A stretch of 64,000 bases of DNA, taken from Geomonas edaphica. GTDB lineage: Bacteria; Desulfobacterota; Desulfuromonadia; Geobacterales; Geobacteraceae. The position numbers and the translations under genes were made by a program. The first letter of the stretch is position 1. The number at the start of each line of letters is the position of its first letter. Shown piece by piece: positions 1 to 8,212 of the stretch. Under the pieces are notes generated by a model. That model had not been told where the DNA came from, did not search any database, and worked only from the letters and a program-made list of their open reading frames with translations. The stretch spans positions 787,477 through 851,476 of the forward strand of contig NZ_SSYB01000001.1 of assembly GCF_004917075.1 (NCBI RefSeq), written 5' to 3'.

Positions 1-98
1 ATCCTCTTGAGAAGGATCTGGCGGTAGGGATCCCGGCTGGCGATCAGGAGGCGCGCGGTGTTGGTGCCGAGGTCGATGGAGGCTACTTTGTCGGTCAT
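1..98 (-). CDS. Ppx/GppA-type exopolyphosphatase, N-terminal fragment
   Basis: Only the first 32 codons lie in the window; the gene runs off the left edge. They begin MTDKVASIDLGTNTARLLIA, the phosphate-1 loop of the ASKHA-fold Ppx/GppA family, which hydrolyses polyphosphate or pppGpp. The ATG overlaps the stop codon of the upstream Na/Pi transporter gene by four bases (ATGA), so the two are probably translationally coupled. This fits a phosphate or polyphosphate role. Ppx cannot be told from GppA on this fragment. Confidence 0.85.
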   Translation of the reverse strand, partial: MTDKVASIDLGTNTARLLIASRDPYRQILLKR

Positions 99-1765
99 GG
101 GGTTATTCCTTTCTTTTCGTTGATCATGGAGAATCCGAGTTGGGCGATCTTGGAGAACGAGGCGATCATGTCGCCGTACAAAAGCCCGGAGACGATGCTG
201 CACTTGCCGCTTTTCAGACGGCGCAGGTGACTTGTCTGCAGCTCGCTTTCAAGCGCAGCGATCTCGAGCTGGAGTGGGGTCAGGTCGGGGGCGTCCTCAC
301 CCTTCAGGACCGCCTCGCAGAGTTGCACCACGGCGCCCACCCGCGCCGCGAAACGCTTCAACTCGTCCATCGCGCTTGATGAAAAACGAAGCCGCTCTTC
401 CTTCTTGCGCATCAGGTAGTTGAGCACCGCTTCGATATGGTCCCCCACCTGTTCGATCTCGTTCACGAGCTCGAGCATGGCCGGGATTTCCACGGCGCGC
501 TCAATCGAGAGCGTCTCGCGCGAAAGGGCCACCAGGAACTGGGACATGTCACGATGCAGGATGTCGAGAACCACCTCCTTGTCGCGTACCGCGGCGGCTA
601 CCTTGGGGTTGAAGCCGTCGAACTGGGAAACGAGGTCGGCATACATCGAGGCGGCGATGCTCCCCATGCGGGCCAGTTCGTTCCAGGCCTGCACGAGAGC
701 GATGGTCGGCGTCTTGATCACCCGGACGTCGATGAAGCGGGGCCTAGGCTCGCTCTCGGAGCGTCTCGTCGGGAGGAGCGTCTCGGCGGAGCGGGCGAAG
801 AATCCGATGGTCGGGAGAAACACGAGAAGCGACGCGACGGTGAAGATGGTATGCGCGTTGGCCAGGTGTCGGGCGATGTGCGGGCGCAGGGCCTGCACCA
901 CGGCCTCGGGCGGAGCGCCCTGGTGCAAAAGGGTAAGGTCGCCGGGCGAGACCTGGGCGACCAGGCGCAGAAACAGCGGGAAAAATATGAACGCGAGGGC
1001 GATGGCGCCCCAGCTGATGCCAAGGTAGATGATCACGGCCCGTTTCGCGGTCTGGCTGCCGCCGATCGATGCGATGAGCGGGATGAGCGCCGCACCAGCC
1101 ACCTCGCCTATCACCATGGCGATGGCGGAATCGTAGGAGAGAACACCGGCCGAAGCGAGTGCGATTACGATACCGAGGGTGGCGCTGCCGGATTGCACCA
1201 CAAAGGTGAGGAGCGCGCCGATAAGGACCGCCACCAGGCGCAGCGAAGGTAGCGTCTGGTGCAGCCCCGCGATGATGGCGCTCTCGCTGAGCGGCAGGCA
1301 GGCCCCCTCCAGGATGGAAAGACCGAAGAAGACGAGACCGATACCGAGGAGCATCCGGCCGAGATTGGAGAGTCTCCTGCTGCGCGAAAAGAAGCTGAAG
1401 AAGACGCCGAGGGCGATGGCCGGTAGCCCGAGTGCGGAGACCCGGAAGGCGATGAACTGGATGGCGAGCGTGGTGCCGATACCGGTGCCTAGCAGTACGC
1501 CCAGGGCTTGGTACAGCGAGAGGAGACCGGCGTTAACGAAGCCGACCACGAGCACGGACGCAGCCGGGCCGGACTGGAGCAGCGATGCGAGACAACTGCC
1601 GAGCAAAGGGGCGGTGAGGCGGTTTCCGGTGGTGCGCTCGAGGATGCGGCGCAGGCGCTCTCCGGTGACCTTCTGCAGCCCCTCCGACATGGTCCGCATG
1701 CCGAGGATGAAGAGCGCAAGGCCGCCGAGGGCCTCTACGATGTACGACCAAAAGGTGGGAAACAT
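95..1765 (-). CDS. Na+/phosphate cotransporter with PhoU-like C-terminal domain
   Basis: A 556-residue inner-membrane protein. Residues 1-330 are hydrophobic and carry two inverted NaPi-II type repeats, each with a QSG core (LLQSGPAASVLVVGFVNAG near residue 62 and FVVQSGSATLGIV near 188), the counterparts of the family QSSSA motif. From about residue 350 to the end the protein is soluble, helical and charged, as in the PhoU-like domains of the bacterial YjbB/NptA branch. Family knowledge gives sodium-coupled phosphate movement, often export, with the tail as regulator. It is followed, with a 4-base overlap, by a Ppx/GppA gene. Confidence 0.88.
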   Translation of the reverse strand: MFPTFWSYIVEALGGLALFILGMRTMSEGLQKVTGERLRRILERTTGNRLTAPLLGSCLASLLQSGPAASVLVVGFVNAGLLSLYQALGVLLGTGIGTTLAIQFIAFRVSALGLPAIALGVFFSFFSRSRRLSNLGRMLLGIGLVFFGLSILEGACLPLSESAIIAGLHQTLPSLRLVAVLIGALLTFVVQSGSATLGIVIALASAGVLSYDSAIAMVIGEVAGAALIPLIASIGGSQTAKRAVIIYLGISWGAIALAFIFFPLFLRLVAQVSPGDLTLLHQGAPPEAVVQALRPHIARHLANAHTIFTVASLLVFLPTIGFFARSAETLLPTRRSESEPRPRFIDVRVIKTPTIALVQAWNELARMGSIAASMYADLVSQFDGFNPKVAAAVRDKEVVLDILHRDMSQFLVALSRETLSIERAVEIPAMLELVNEIEQVGDHIEAVLNYLMRKKEERLRFSSSAMDELKRFAARVGAVVQLCEAVLKGEDAPDLTPLQLEIAALESELQTSHLRRLKSGKCSIVSGLLYGDMIASFSKIAQLGFSMINEKKGITP

Positions 1766-1791
1766 GGCAAGGCCGGTTCTGGCTCTGTAAA

Positions 1792-1806
1792 AGCTGTACT
1801 ACAGCT
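1792..1806. promoter_or_regulatory. Perfect palindrome upstream of the Na/Pi transporter gene
   Basis: AGCTGTA-C-TACAGCT is an exact 7-1-7 inverted repeat, 27 bases upstream of the transporter ATG. Its position fits an operator. It does not resemble a Pho box, and I do not recognise the regulator. Confidence 0.35.
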
Positions 1807-1818
1807 ACAAAACAATGG

Positions 1819-1847
1819 GCGCCCGCCGGCGGGAGGCCGGCGGGCGC
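1819..1847 (-). terminator. Probable terminator of the ihfB operon
   Basis: A perfect 12-bp GC stem (GCGCCCGCCGGC paired with GCCGGCGGGCGC, 5-base loop) lies just past the ihfB stop codon on the minus strand. It is followed by a short interrupted T-tract (ATTGTTTTG). Confidence 0.6.
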
Positions 1848-1899
1848 AATGGTGACTACGAAGATCTTCGGATCCCGCGGACGTCGACGGAAAGTTCAG

Positions 1900-2175
1900 C
1901 TAACCGGAGACCTTTTCCTTCAGTTCCTTGCCGACCTTGAAGAAGGGAAGCTTCTTGGCCTTTACTGAAATGGATTCGCCTGTCTTGGGGTTCCTTCCGG
2001 TATAGGCGTCGTACTCTTTCACCACGAAGCTTCCAAAGCCCCTTATCTCGATCCGGTCACCGGATAGCAGGGCTTCGGTCATCGAAGCGAAGACCGCGTT
2101 GACCACCTCCTCGGCTTTCTTGAAGGAGAGGGTCTTTCTGGCAGCGAGAGATTCAATGAGTTCTGATTTGTTCAT
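1900..2175 (-). CDS. ihfB: Integration host factor beta-type DNA-bending protein
   Basis: A 91-residue HU/IHF-family protein. It starts MNKSELIESLAARKTLSFKK and contains RIEIRGFGSFVVKEY and TGRNPKTGESISV, the beta-arm signature with the intercalating NPKTG proline. The IEIRGFGSF form matches the IHF beta subunit better than HU. The ATG at 2175 is chosen because GGAGGTGG lies six to ten bases upstream; a longer reading frame to 2211 would add 12 unrelated residues. It is last in a minus-strand operon after the TPR gene (26-base gap). It would bend DNA with an IHF alpha partner encoded elsewhere. Confidence 0.9.
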   Translation of the reverse strand: MNKSELIESLAARKTLSFKKAEEVVNAVFASMTEALLSGDRIEIRGFGSFVVKEYDAYTGRNPKTGESISVKAKKLPFFKVGKELKEKVSG

Positions 2176-2201
2176 TGTCCACCTCCGGGGAACCACTTGC
2201 T

Positions 2202-3284
2202 TTAACAACAACCCTTTAAATATTTTTTGGTCAGGAACTTCACGTCGTCGGAGCGTCCCTGCCCGTTGAGAATCGGAATGAGCCTTTCAGCGGCGGAACG
2301 CGCCACGCTCGGATGCTCGAGCGACTTGGTCCAAAGCTCCATGGCGCGCTCGGTGTTGCCAGTAGTTTCGTGCAACTCGCCCAGCATGAACTGAGCCTGG
2401 TCGGGGAGGATATCAAGCTCGAGCATCTTCTCCACGACCGCCATGGCCTGCGGATAAGCCCCGCCGCCTGCGTAAAGCTGGACCAGCGCGAGGTATACCG
2501 CAGCGTTCTGCGGATTGAGGGCAAGAGCGCGATTCAGGAGCTTTTCGCTCTCATGAATTTGGCCGCCCCTGAACATTATAAGTGCCACTTCGTATAATAC
2601 AATGTCATTTTCACCAGATAACAACATTTCCTGCAAAATTGTGAAAGCGTCGCGGTCGTTACCCTCATGAATCAGGAGGTAGGCACGGGCAAATTTAGGA
2701 CCCATGGCAGCATAGCGTCCCGGCAGGTCGCCTGGGAGCGGCTGGACCATGAGGTAGAACTGATCCTCCTCTGAGAGGCTCATTTCCATGGGGGCCGGCT
2801 CCTCGTGATGGTGGCCGCCGTGCCCCTTGCAGCTCGTGCAGGAGCCGCCGCTGTGCGGCTTGTAGTTGCCTACAGCGGCAGCTGCTGCCGGTGCGGCAGC
2901 AGCGGAAGCGGCAGCGGCACCGTCCGCGGGAGCTGCGGCGGGTGCAGGCTGCTCCAGTTTGAGGGCCTCAGCCTCGGCGCGCGACTTGATGCCGCGGTCG
3001 ACGGCCAGGTCGGCGGCAAGCCGGAAATGGTCGTATGCCTTCTGCGCCTCGCCCGCCCTGAGCGCATGCTCCCCTTCCTGGAGGTTCAACGCCCCCAGGT
3101 GGTCGCAGGCCTGATTAAAACCCTCACGGATCGCCGCAGCCTCCTGCGCCGCGTCCTCGGGGCAAAGCCTCAGCGCTTCCTCGAAATCAACGCGCGCATC
3201 GGCGAAACGCTCCGCCGCGAGGTGCTTGGCACCCTGGTTCTGGTAGTGACGAAAATCCTTCTTGCCGAACAGTCCGAAAAACAT
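2202..3284 (-). CDS. TPR-repeat protein with a Cys/His-rich linker
   Basis: A 360-residue cytoplasmic protein. It begins MFFGLFGKKDFRHYQNQGAK followed by one or two helical TPR-like pairs (residues 12-110), an Ala/Pro-rich low-complexity stretch (about 113-140), then a compact CTSCKGHGGHHHEE segment near residue 150. Three to four further TPRs occupy about 200-350 and include YLALVQLYAGGGAYPQAMAV. TPRs mediate protein contacts; the Cys/His cluster could bind a metal. The start has a GGAGG site four bases upstream. The gene lies between rlmD and ihfB in one operon. Function unknown. Confidence 0.75.
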   Translation of the reverse strand: MFFGLFGKKDFRHYQNQGAKHLAAERFADARVDFEEALRLCPEDAAQEAAAIREGFNQACDHLGALNLQEGEHALRAGEAQKAYDHFRLAADLAVDRGIKSRAEAEALKLEQPAPAAAPADGAAAASAAAAPAAAAAVGNYKPHSGGSCTSCKGHGGHHHEEPAPMEMSLSEEDQFYLMVQPLPGDLPGRYAAMGPKFARAYLLIHEGNDRDAFTILQEMLLSGENDIVLYEVALIMFRGGQIHESEKLLNRALALNPQNAAVYLALVQLYAGGGAYPQAMAVVEKMLELDILPDQAQFMLGELHETTGNTERAMELWTKSLEHPSVARSAAERLIPILNGQGRSDDVKFLTKKYLKGCC

Positions 3285-3320
3285 GCAGCCTCCGATAATG
3301 GTGGAAATAACAAACTCACA

Positions 3321-4637
3321 TCACATTCGAATGAGTTCGGTAACGCTTTCTAGGTGATACGTCTGCGGAAACATGTCGACCGGCTTGGACCGCGTGACCC
3401 GGTATCCGGCGCCCTGCAGTTGCGCGAGATCGCGCGCGAGGGTCGTCGGGTCGCAGGAAACGTAGATGATCCGTTCCGGTTCGAGCTGAGCCAGTTCGGC
3501 GGCGGCTTCGGCGCCCGCGCGCGGCGGATCGAGTACTACGAGGTTGAACCTCTCCTTGCGCTTCGCCAGACGCCGGACCGCGAGTGATGCGTCGCTCACC
3601 TGGAACGAGGCGTTCTCGACGCCGTTTGCCTCCGCGTTGACCGCAGCATCCTGGATCGAGGGAGCGAATCCCTCCACACCAAAGACCTCGGCGGCGTAAG
3701 GGGCAAGCGGAATGGAGATGTTGCCGTTGCCGCAGTAAAGATCGAGCACCCGTTCCTTGCCGGTTAGGGCCGCCCACTCCCAGACGGTGCGGATGAGTTC
3801 GAGGTTCTGCCGGTAGTTCACCTGGGAGAAGCCGCCCCGACTGAAACGAAGGCGCATCTGCCGTGCCCCCGGAAACAGGTCGGCCGGGATGCAGTAGCTC
3901 AGGGAATCGATGCCGAAAGCGCGGATGAGCTCGCCCTTCCCCCCCCTTTTCACGTACGCTCCCGATACGGATGGGATCAGGTCGCGTGCGGCGGCAAGCT
4001 CCTCAGCCACCTGTTCCGGCCGCGCCTCGCGGCAGTGCAGGATGGCGATCCCCTCCCCGTCGTCGCCCATGGCGAGATCGAGTTGCTGTACCGTCTCGCC
4101 GTGCGGCAGCCGCGACAAGATAGAGCGGAACTCATCCGCCATCCGGTTCAACAGCTCGTGAGCCAGGGGACACCCGGCGCCGAAATCGACGATGTCGTGG
4201 GAACCGGTGCGGAAGAAACCAAGCCTCAATGCGCCCTTGTGCCGGGAGACCTTCAACTGGACCCTGGAGCGGTAGCCGTAGCATTCCGGCGAGGGGGAAA
4301 CCGGCAGGACCACCTCGCGCGGCACCTTGCCGATGCGGCTCAAGGTGTCGGTGAAGATGGTCCCCTTTGTCGCCAACTGCTCGGCATAGGAGAGGAACTG
4401 CCAGTCGCAGCCGCCGCACGCGCCGAACACGGGGCAGGAGGGCTCGATGCGCAGCGGGGACGCCGCCACCAGTTCAAGCAGCTCGGCCTCCACGAAGGAG
4501 CGCTTCTCCTTAATGACGCGGACGCGGGCGGTATCCCCCGGTGCGGTGAAAGGCACGAAACAGGCCTTGCCGTCGAGGCGTGCGAACCCGGCACCGCCGT
4601 AGCAAAGGCTCTCGATGGAGACTTCGTACTCAGCCAT
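3321..4637 (-). CDS. rlmD: 23S rRNA (uracil-5-)-methyltransferase RlmD/RumA family
   Basis: 438 residues, normal for the family. A TRAM domain (about 1-60) precedes the iron-sulfur cysteines CPVFGACGGC near residues 68-77, with a fourth Cys in GAGCPLAHEL. The SAM site is VLDLYCGNGNISIPLA near residue 295, and the catalytic Cys with its loop is IIYVSCDPTTLARDL near 390. The family methylates U1939 (E. coli numbering) or U747 of 23S rRNA, or related sites; which one cannot be read from sequence. Its start overlaps the end of the upstream small gene by eight bases. Confidence 0.92.
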   Translation of the reverse strand: MAEYEVSIESLCYGGAGFARLDGKACFVPFTAPGDTARVRVIKEKRSFVEAELLELVAASPLRIEPSCPVFGACGGCDWQFLSYAEQLATKGTIFTDTLSRIGKVPREVVLPVSPSPECYGYRSRVQLKVSRHKGALRLGFFRTGSHDIVDFGAGCPLAHELLNRMADEFRSILSRLPHGETVQQLDLAMGDDGEGIAILHCREARPEQVAEELAAARDLIPSVSGAYVKRGGKGELIRAFGIDSLSYCIPADLFPGARQMRLRFSRGGFSQVNYRQNLELIRTVWEWAALTGKERVLDLYCGNGNISIPLAPYAAEVFGVEGFAPSIQDAAVNAEANGVENASFQVSDASLAVRRLAKRKERFNLVVLDPPRAGAEAAAELAQLEPERIIYVSCDPTTLARDLAQLQGAGYRVTRSKPVDMFPQTYHLESVTELIRM

Positions 4638-5022
4638 GGACGCCCCGCGGGATGAACCCTCTTTTGGGCCCCTGGGCCTTGACGAGCTCGGACTGCGCGA
4701 GTTTTTTAGGGAAACCGGGACCGCTGAAATACTCGAGGGAGTGTTCTACGAAATGGGCGATCACCCGGTCGACGGTCTCCTCGACTGAGGCGCCGGCAAC
4801 GCCCTGGTGCTCGATCTCTTTCTGGTAACTGACACAGGCGCCGAGAAGCTTTGTGGCTGTCTCATAGGACGCCTCGTCCTGGAACAGGTCCGGAGTAAGA
4901 GGCACGTCGCAGCTTATCTTCACCCTTACTTGGTGGTAGTCGCCGAAGTAGCGGCGGGACGCATCGAAGAAACGAACGGTGAGCCCGTTGGAGAGCGGGA
5001 TCTCCTTGATCAGTTTTGGCAT
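4630..5022 (-). CDS. Conserved small protein of unknown function, first gene of the rlmD operon
   Basis: A 130-residue soluble protein starting MPKLIKEIPLSNGLTVRFFD. I do not recognise a named family. It looks like a folded alpha/beta protein with no signal peptide or membrane segment. The ATG at 5022 has AGAGGTG nine bases upstream, whereas the upstream in-frame start at 5055 lacks any ribosome binding site. Its stop overlaps the rlmD start by eight bases, so the two are probably coupled and may act together on RNA or translation. Confidence 0.7.
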   Translation of the reverse strand: MPKLIKEIPLSNGLTVRFFDASRRYFGDYHQVRVKISCDVPLTPDLFQDEASYETATKLLGACVSYQKEIEHQGVAGASVEETVDRVIAHFVEHSLEYFSGPGFPKKLAQSELVKAQGPKRGFIPRGVHG

Positions 5023-5131
5023 GTAAAAGGACACCTCTGGCAGAAATCTCGTCATTTTTTTAGCATGTTATGGGTGTTCTGTAAATAGCGATGATACCGT
5101 GAGAAAAATGGAGCAGACGGCGAAAACCAGC

Positions 5132-5160
5132 TTGCTTTTTTAAGTAAATATTTGTAGACT
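5132..5160 (+). promoter_or_regulatory. Candidate sigma-70 promoter for infA
   Basis: TTGCTT and TAGACT are separated by 17 bases, 43 bases upstream of the infA ATG. The match is moderate and no experimental start is known. Confidence 0.4.
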
Positions 5161-5203
5161 CGCCTGTTGTTAAAACAAGCCACACATACCGCCAGGAGCG
5201 AAA

Positions 5204-5422
5204 ATGAGCAAGGAAGAAGCAATTGAAGTCGAAGGGACGGTCATAGAGCCGCTTCCCAACGCTATGTTTAAGGTGAAGCTGGAAAACGACCATATCGTGC
5301 TGGCACACATCTCCGGCAAGATGAGGAAGTTCTTCATCAAGATCCTGCCGGGCGACAAGGTCACCGTAGAGCTTTCCCCCTATGACCTGAGCCGCGGCCG
5401 CATCACCTATCGCGCCAAGTAG
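5204..5422 (+). CDS. infA: Translation initiation factor IF-1
   Basis: 72 residues, the exact family length. It is an S1-like OB-fold protein starting [20 protein letters not shown] and ending [13 protein letters not shown]-1 sits in the 30S A site and stabilises the initiation complex with IF-2 and IF-3. AGGAG precedes the ATG. It is not in a ribosomal-protein operon here; it sits alone upstream of efp, so it may be a second copy. Confidence 0.95.
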   Translation: MSKEEAIEVEGTVIEPLPNAMFKVKLENDHIVLAHISGKMRKFFIKILPGDKVTVELSPYDLSRGRITYRAK

Positions 5423-5577
5423 TCCTCCCCCGTACGTCACCGGCGTCTGTCCCAGCCACATTCAGCATCGCTGCAAGGCAATACGGATAACATAGACCCG
5501 ATACCGGTTTAGTGCGTGCCGCCCACGCAGCACACTAGAGCCCTATCCAAATATCAATAAAGAACGAGGAAGAACCT

Positions 5578-6141
5578 ATGTACACTGCAGCCGATCTGAG
5601 AAAAGGCCTGAAGATCGCCATCGACAACGAGCCGTACATCATCACCCACTTCGACTTCGCTAAGCCGGGCAAGGGGCAGGCGCTCTACCGCACCAAGCTT
5701 AAGAACATGATCACCGGCTCGACCCTGGACCGCACCTACCGCTCCGGCGAGACCTTCGAGCCCGCACAGCTCGAGGACCGCAAGATGCAGTACCTCTACA
5801 AGGAAGACGATCACTACTGCTTCATGGACAACACCACCTACGAGCAGATCCACATCAGCGAAGGCGCCATGGGCGACGCCAAGAACTACCTGATCGACAA
5901 CCTCCCGGTTGACGTGCTCCTCTTCAGGGAGAAGGCGATCGGCGTCGAGGTTCCCAACTTCGTCAACCTCCGCGTCGTGCAGACCGACCCGTGGGTCAAA
6001 GGCGACACCTCCGGCAGCGACTCCAAGCCCGCCACCGTCGAGACCGGCTACGTCCTGCGCGTACCGCCGTTCATCGAGGAAGGCGAGCTGATCACCATCG
6101 ACACCCGTACCGGCGAGTACTCCACCAGGGTGAAGGGGTAA
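5578..6141 (+). CDS. efp: Elongation factor P
   Basis: 187 residues with three beta-barrel domains. It rescues ribosomes stalled on polyproline. The loop FAKPGKGQALYRTKL puts Lys32 at the position of E. coli Lys34, the residue lysylated by EpmA, whose gene follows three bases after the efp stop. The ribosome site GAGGAAG lies just upstream of the ATG. Gene order and the PGKGQA loop both support the lysine-modified branch of EF-P. Confidence 0.96.
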   Translation: MYTAADLRKGLKIAIDNEPYIITHFDFAKPGKGQALYRTKLKNMITGSTLDRTYRSGETFEPAQLEDRKMQYLYKEDDHYCFMDNTTYEQIHISEGAMGDAKNYLIDNLPVDVLLFREKAIGVEVPNFVNLRVVQTDPWVKGDTSGSDSKPATVETGYVLRVPPFIEEGELITIDTRTGEYSTRVKG

Positions 6142-6144
6142 CAG

Positions 6145-7056
6145 ATGCCCGGAAGTTGGCCACTGGCCAGGCGCTCACAGGCCCTGGCCCAGCGTGGCGC
6201 GATCTTCAACAGGATCAGGATGTTTTTCCATGAAAAGGGGTATCTCGAGGTCGAGACCCCTTTTCGCATACCTGCTCCCGCCCCCGAGGCCCAGATCGAC
6301 GCCATCCCCAGCGTCGGCTGGTTCCTGCAGACCTCCCCGGAACTCTGCATGAAGCGCCTTCTGGCCGCGGGGTATCCGCACATCTTCCAGATCTGCCGCT
6401 GCTGGCGGGACGGCGAGCGCGGCTCACGCCACTTAAGCGAGTTCACCATGCTCGAGTGGTACCGCGCACAGGCGGACTACCAGGTCCTCATGGCCGAGAC
6501 CGAGGAACTGGTCCGAGCCGCCGCCGGGAGCGAAAGCATCGACTACCGCGGCAACAAGATCGACCTCTCGCTTCCCTGGGAGCGGATCACGGTCCGCGAC
6601 GCCTTCCTGCGCCACACCGACACCACCGCCGAGGCGGCTCTTGCCGACGGGAGCTTCGACGAGCTCATGGTGGAGCGCATAGAACCGCACCTGGGCCTCA
6701 CGCGTCCCACCTTCATCTACGACTACCCAGCCAGTTGCTCGGCCCTCGCCAGGCTCAAGGCGTCCGACCCCACGGTGGCGGAGCGCTTCGAGCTCTACAT
6801 CGGCGGACTCGAGATCGCGAATGCCTTCTCCGAACTGATCGACCCGGTCGAGCAGCGTGCCCGCTTCGAGGCCGAAGCGGCTGAGCGCGCGGCGCAGGGT
6901 AAACTCACCTACCCGATGCCGGAGAAGTTTCTCGCCGCCCTGTCCGATATGCCTGAGGCCGCCGGCATCGCCCTCGGGCTCGACCGCCTGGTCATGGTGC
7001 TACTTAACGCCGACTGCATCGACGACGTCGTCGCCTTCACCACGGAAGAGCTCTAG
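6145..7056 (+). CDS. epmA: EF-P beta-lysine/lysine ligase (GenX/PoxA)
   Basis: 303 residues, a class II lysyl-tRNA-synthetase catalytic core without the anticodon-binding domain, as in EpmA. Visible elements are FNRIRMFFHEKGYLEVETP (motif 1 region), FQICRCWRDGERGSRHLSEF (motif 2) and GIALGLDRLVM (motif 3). It joins lysine or beta-lysine to EF-P. The gene is three bases downstream of efp and surely co-transcribed. The lysine 2,3-aminomutase EpmB is not in this window. Confidence 0.94.
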   Translation: MPGSWPLARRSQALAQRGAIFNRIRMFFHEKGYLEVETPFRIPAPAPEAQIDAIPSVGWFLQTSPELCMKRLLAAGYPHIFQICRCWRDGERGSRHLSEFTMLEWYRAQADYQVLMAETEELVRAAAGSESIDYRGNKIDLSLPWERITVRDAFLRHTDTTAEAALADGSFDELMVERIEPHLGLTRPTFIYDYPASCSALARLKASDPTVAERFELYIGGLEIANAFSELIDPVEQRARFEAEAAERAAQGKLTYPMPEKFLAALSDMPEAAGIALGLDRLVMVLLNADCIDDVVAFTTEEL

Positions 7057-7085
7057 TCCCGCCTTGCCCCCATCTCTGCTACTCC

Positions 7086-7113
7086 GTAGGGGCGAATGAT
7101 TATTCGCCCCTAC
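7086..7113. repeat. REP-like palindromic intergenic repeat
   Basis: GTAGGGGCGAAT-GATT-ATTCGCCCCTAC is a perfect 12-bp inverted repeat with a 4-base loop, 30 bases past the epmA stop. From memory this palindrome is dispersed in several bacterial genomes. It has no T-tract, so it is more likely a repeat than a terminator. Confidence 0.7.
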
Positions 7114-7129
7114 ACAGGCGGCGGGCAAA

Positions 7130-7161
7130 TCGTCAACCACATCTTCGGAAGAGGTTGACAA
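7130..7161 (+). promoter_or_regulatory. Probable BirA (biotin repressor) operator upstream of bioB
   Basis: TCGTCAACC and GGTTGACAA form a 9-bp inverted repeat with one mismatch and a 14-base spacer. This closely follows the known BirA box TTGTAAACC-N14-GGTTTACAA. The right half contains the TTGACA -35 box of the bioB promoter, so binding would block transcription. Confidence 0.75.
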
Positions 7162-7182
7162 TCAACTCCTCAGCGTGATACA
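7155..7182 (+). promoter_or_regulatory. Candidate bioB promoter
   Basis: A consensus TTGACA (7155-7160) is followed after 16 bases by a weak GATACA -10. It overlaps the right half of the BirA operator, and bioB starts 21 bases downstream. Confidence 0.5.
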
Positions 7183-7203
7183 CGACCTGCTGGAGGAACG
7201 TTC

Positions 7204-8190
7204 ATGGAAAAATTCATCACTGAAATTGCACAAAGGATCATCGCCGGTGGCTCCATCACACCCGAGGAGGCTGTCCGCCTCACCGAGGCCGAGGGATCGG
7301 CAATATACGACCTGTTCCGCGCCGCTACCCGCGTGAAGGAACACTTCGTCGGCAACGAAGTACATCTCTGTTCCATCATCAACGCGAAGTCCGGGCGCTG
7401 CGCCGAGAACTGCGCCTTCTGCGCCCAGTCCTCGCACCACACGACCGACGCGCCGGTCTACCCGCTGGTCCAGGAGGATCAGATGGTGGAATGCGCCAAG
7501 ACGGCCGAGACCAACGGCTCCGCTTGCTTCGGCATCATTACGAGCGGCACCACGGTGAAGGGTCAGGAACTGGAGCAGATCCTCGCCGCGCTGCGCCGCA
7601 TCCGCAAGGAAACCACCATCCTCCCCTCCTGCTCGCTCGGCATCATCGACGAGGAGACCGCGCTCAAGCTGAAGGACGCCGGGATGGACACCTACCACCA
7701 CAACCTCGAGACCGCCGAGAGCTTTTTCCCCAACATCTGCACCACGCACGCGTACAGCGAGGACGTCGAGACGGTTCGCGCCGTGAAAAAGGCGGGCGTC
7801 AAGGTCTGCTCGGGCGGTATCTTCGGCATGGGCGAGAGCGCCGCACAGCGCGTTGAGATGGCCTTCACGCTGAAGGAACTTGACGTTGACTCGGTGCCGA
7901 TGAACTTCCTGAACCCGATCGACGGGACCCGCCTCGAGGGTGCCGCCCTCATCAGCACCATGGAGTGCCTGAAAACCATCGCGGTGTACCGCCTGATCCT
8001 GCCGGAGAAGCGCATCACCATCTGCGGCGGCAGGGAGAAGAACCTGCGCGACCTGCAGTCCTGGATCTTCTTCGCCGGCGCCAACGGCACCATGATCGGT
8101 AACTACCTCACCACGCTCGGGCGCAACGTCGACACCGACCTGACCATGTTCAGCGATCTCGGCCTCACCACGGTGATGTGCGCGCATTAA
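7204..8190 (+). CDS. bioB: Biotin synthase
   Basis: 328 residues, the usual length. This radical SAM enzyme inserts sulfur into dethiobiotin. The [4Fe-4S] motif is CAENCAFCAQS (CX3CX2C) near residue 66. The [2Fe-2S] ligands are the conserved cysteines in later strands, including SCSLG and VCSGGIFGMGES, with NFLNPIDGT downstream. GGAGGA precedes the ATG. It is the first gene of the bio cluster, directly behind a BirA-type operator. Confidence 0.97.
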   Translation: MEKFITEIAQRIIAGGSITPEEAVRLTEAEGSAIYDLFRAATRVKEHFVGNEVHLCSIINAKSGRCAENCAFCAQSSHHTTDAPVYPLVQEDQMVECAKTAETNGSACFGIITSGTTVKGQELEQILAALRRIRKETTILPSCSLGIIDEETALKLKDAGMDTYHHNLETAESFFPNICTTHAYSEDVETVRAVKKAGVKVCSGGIFGMGESAAQRVEMAFTLKELDVDSVPMNFLNPIDGTRLEGAALISTMECLKTIAVYRLILPEKRITICGGREKNLRDLQSWIFFAGANGTMIGNYLTTLGRNVDTDLTMFSDLGLTTVMCAH

Positions 8191-8212
8191 AACGAAGCGG
8201 AAAGGAACCCAC

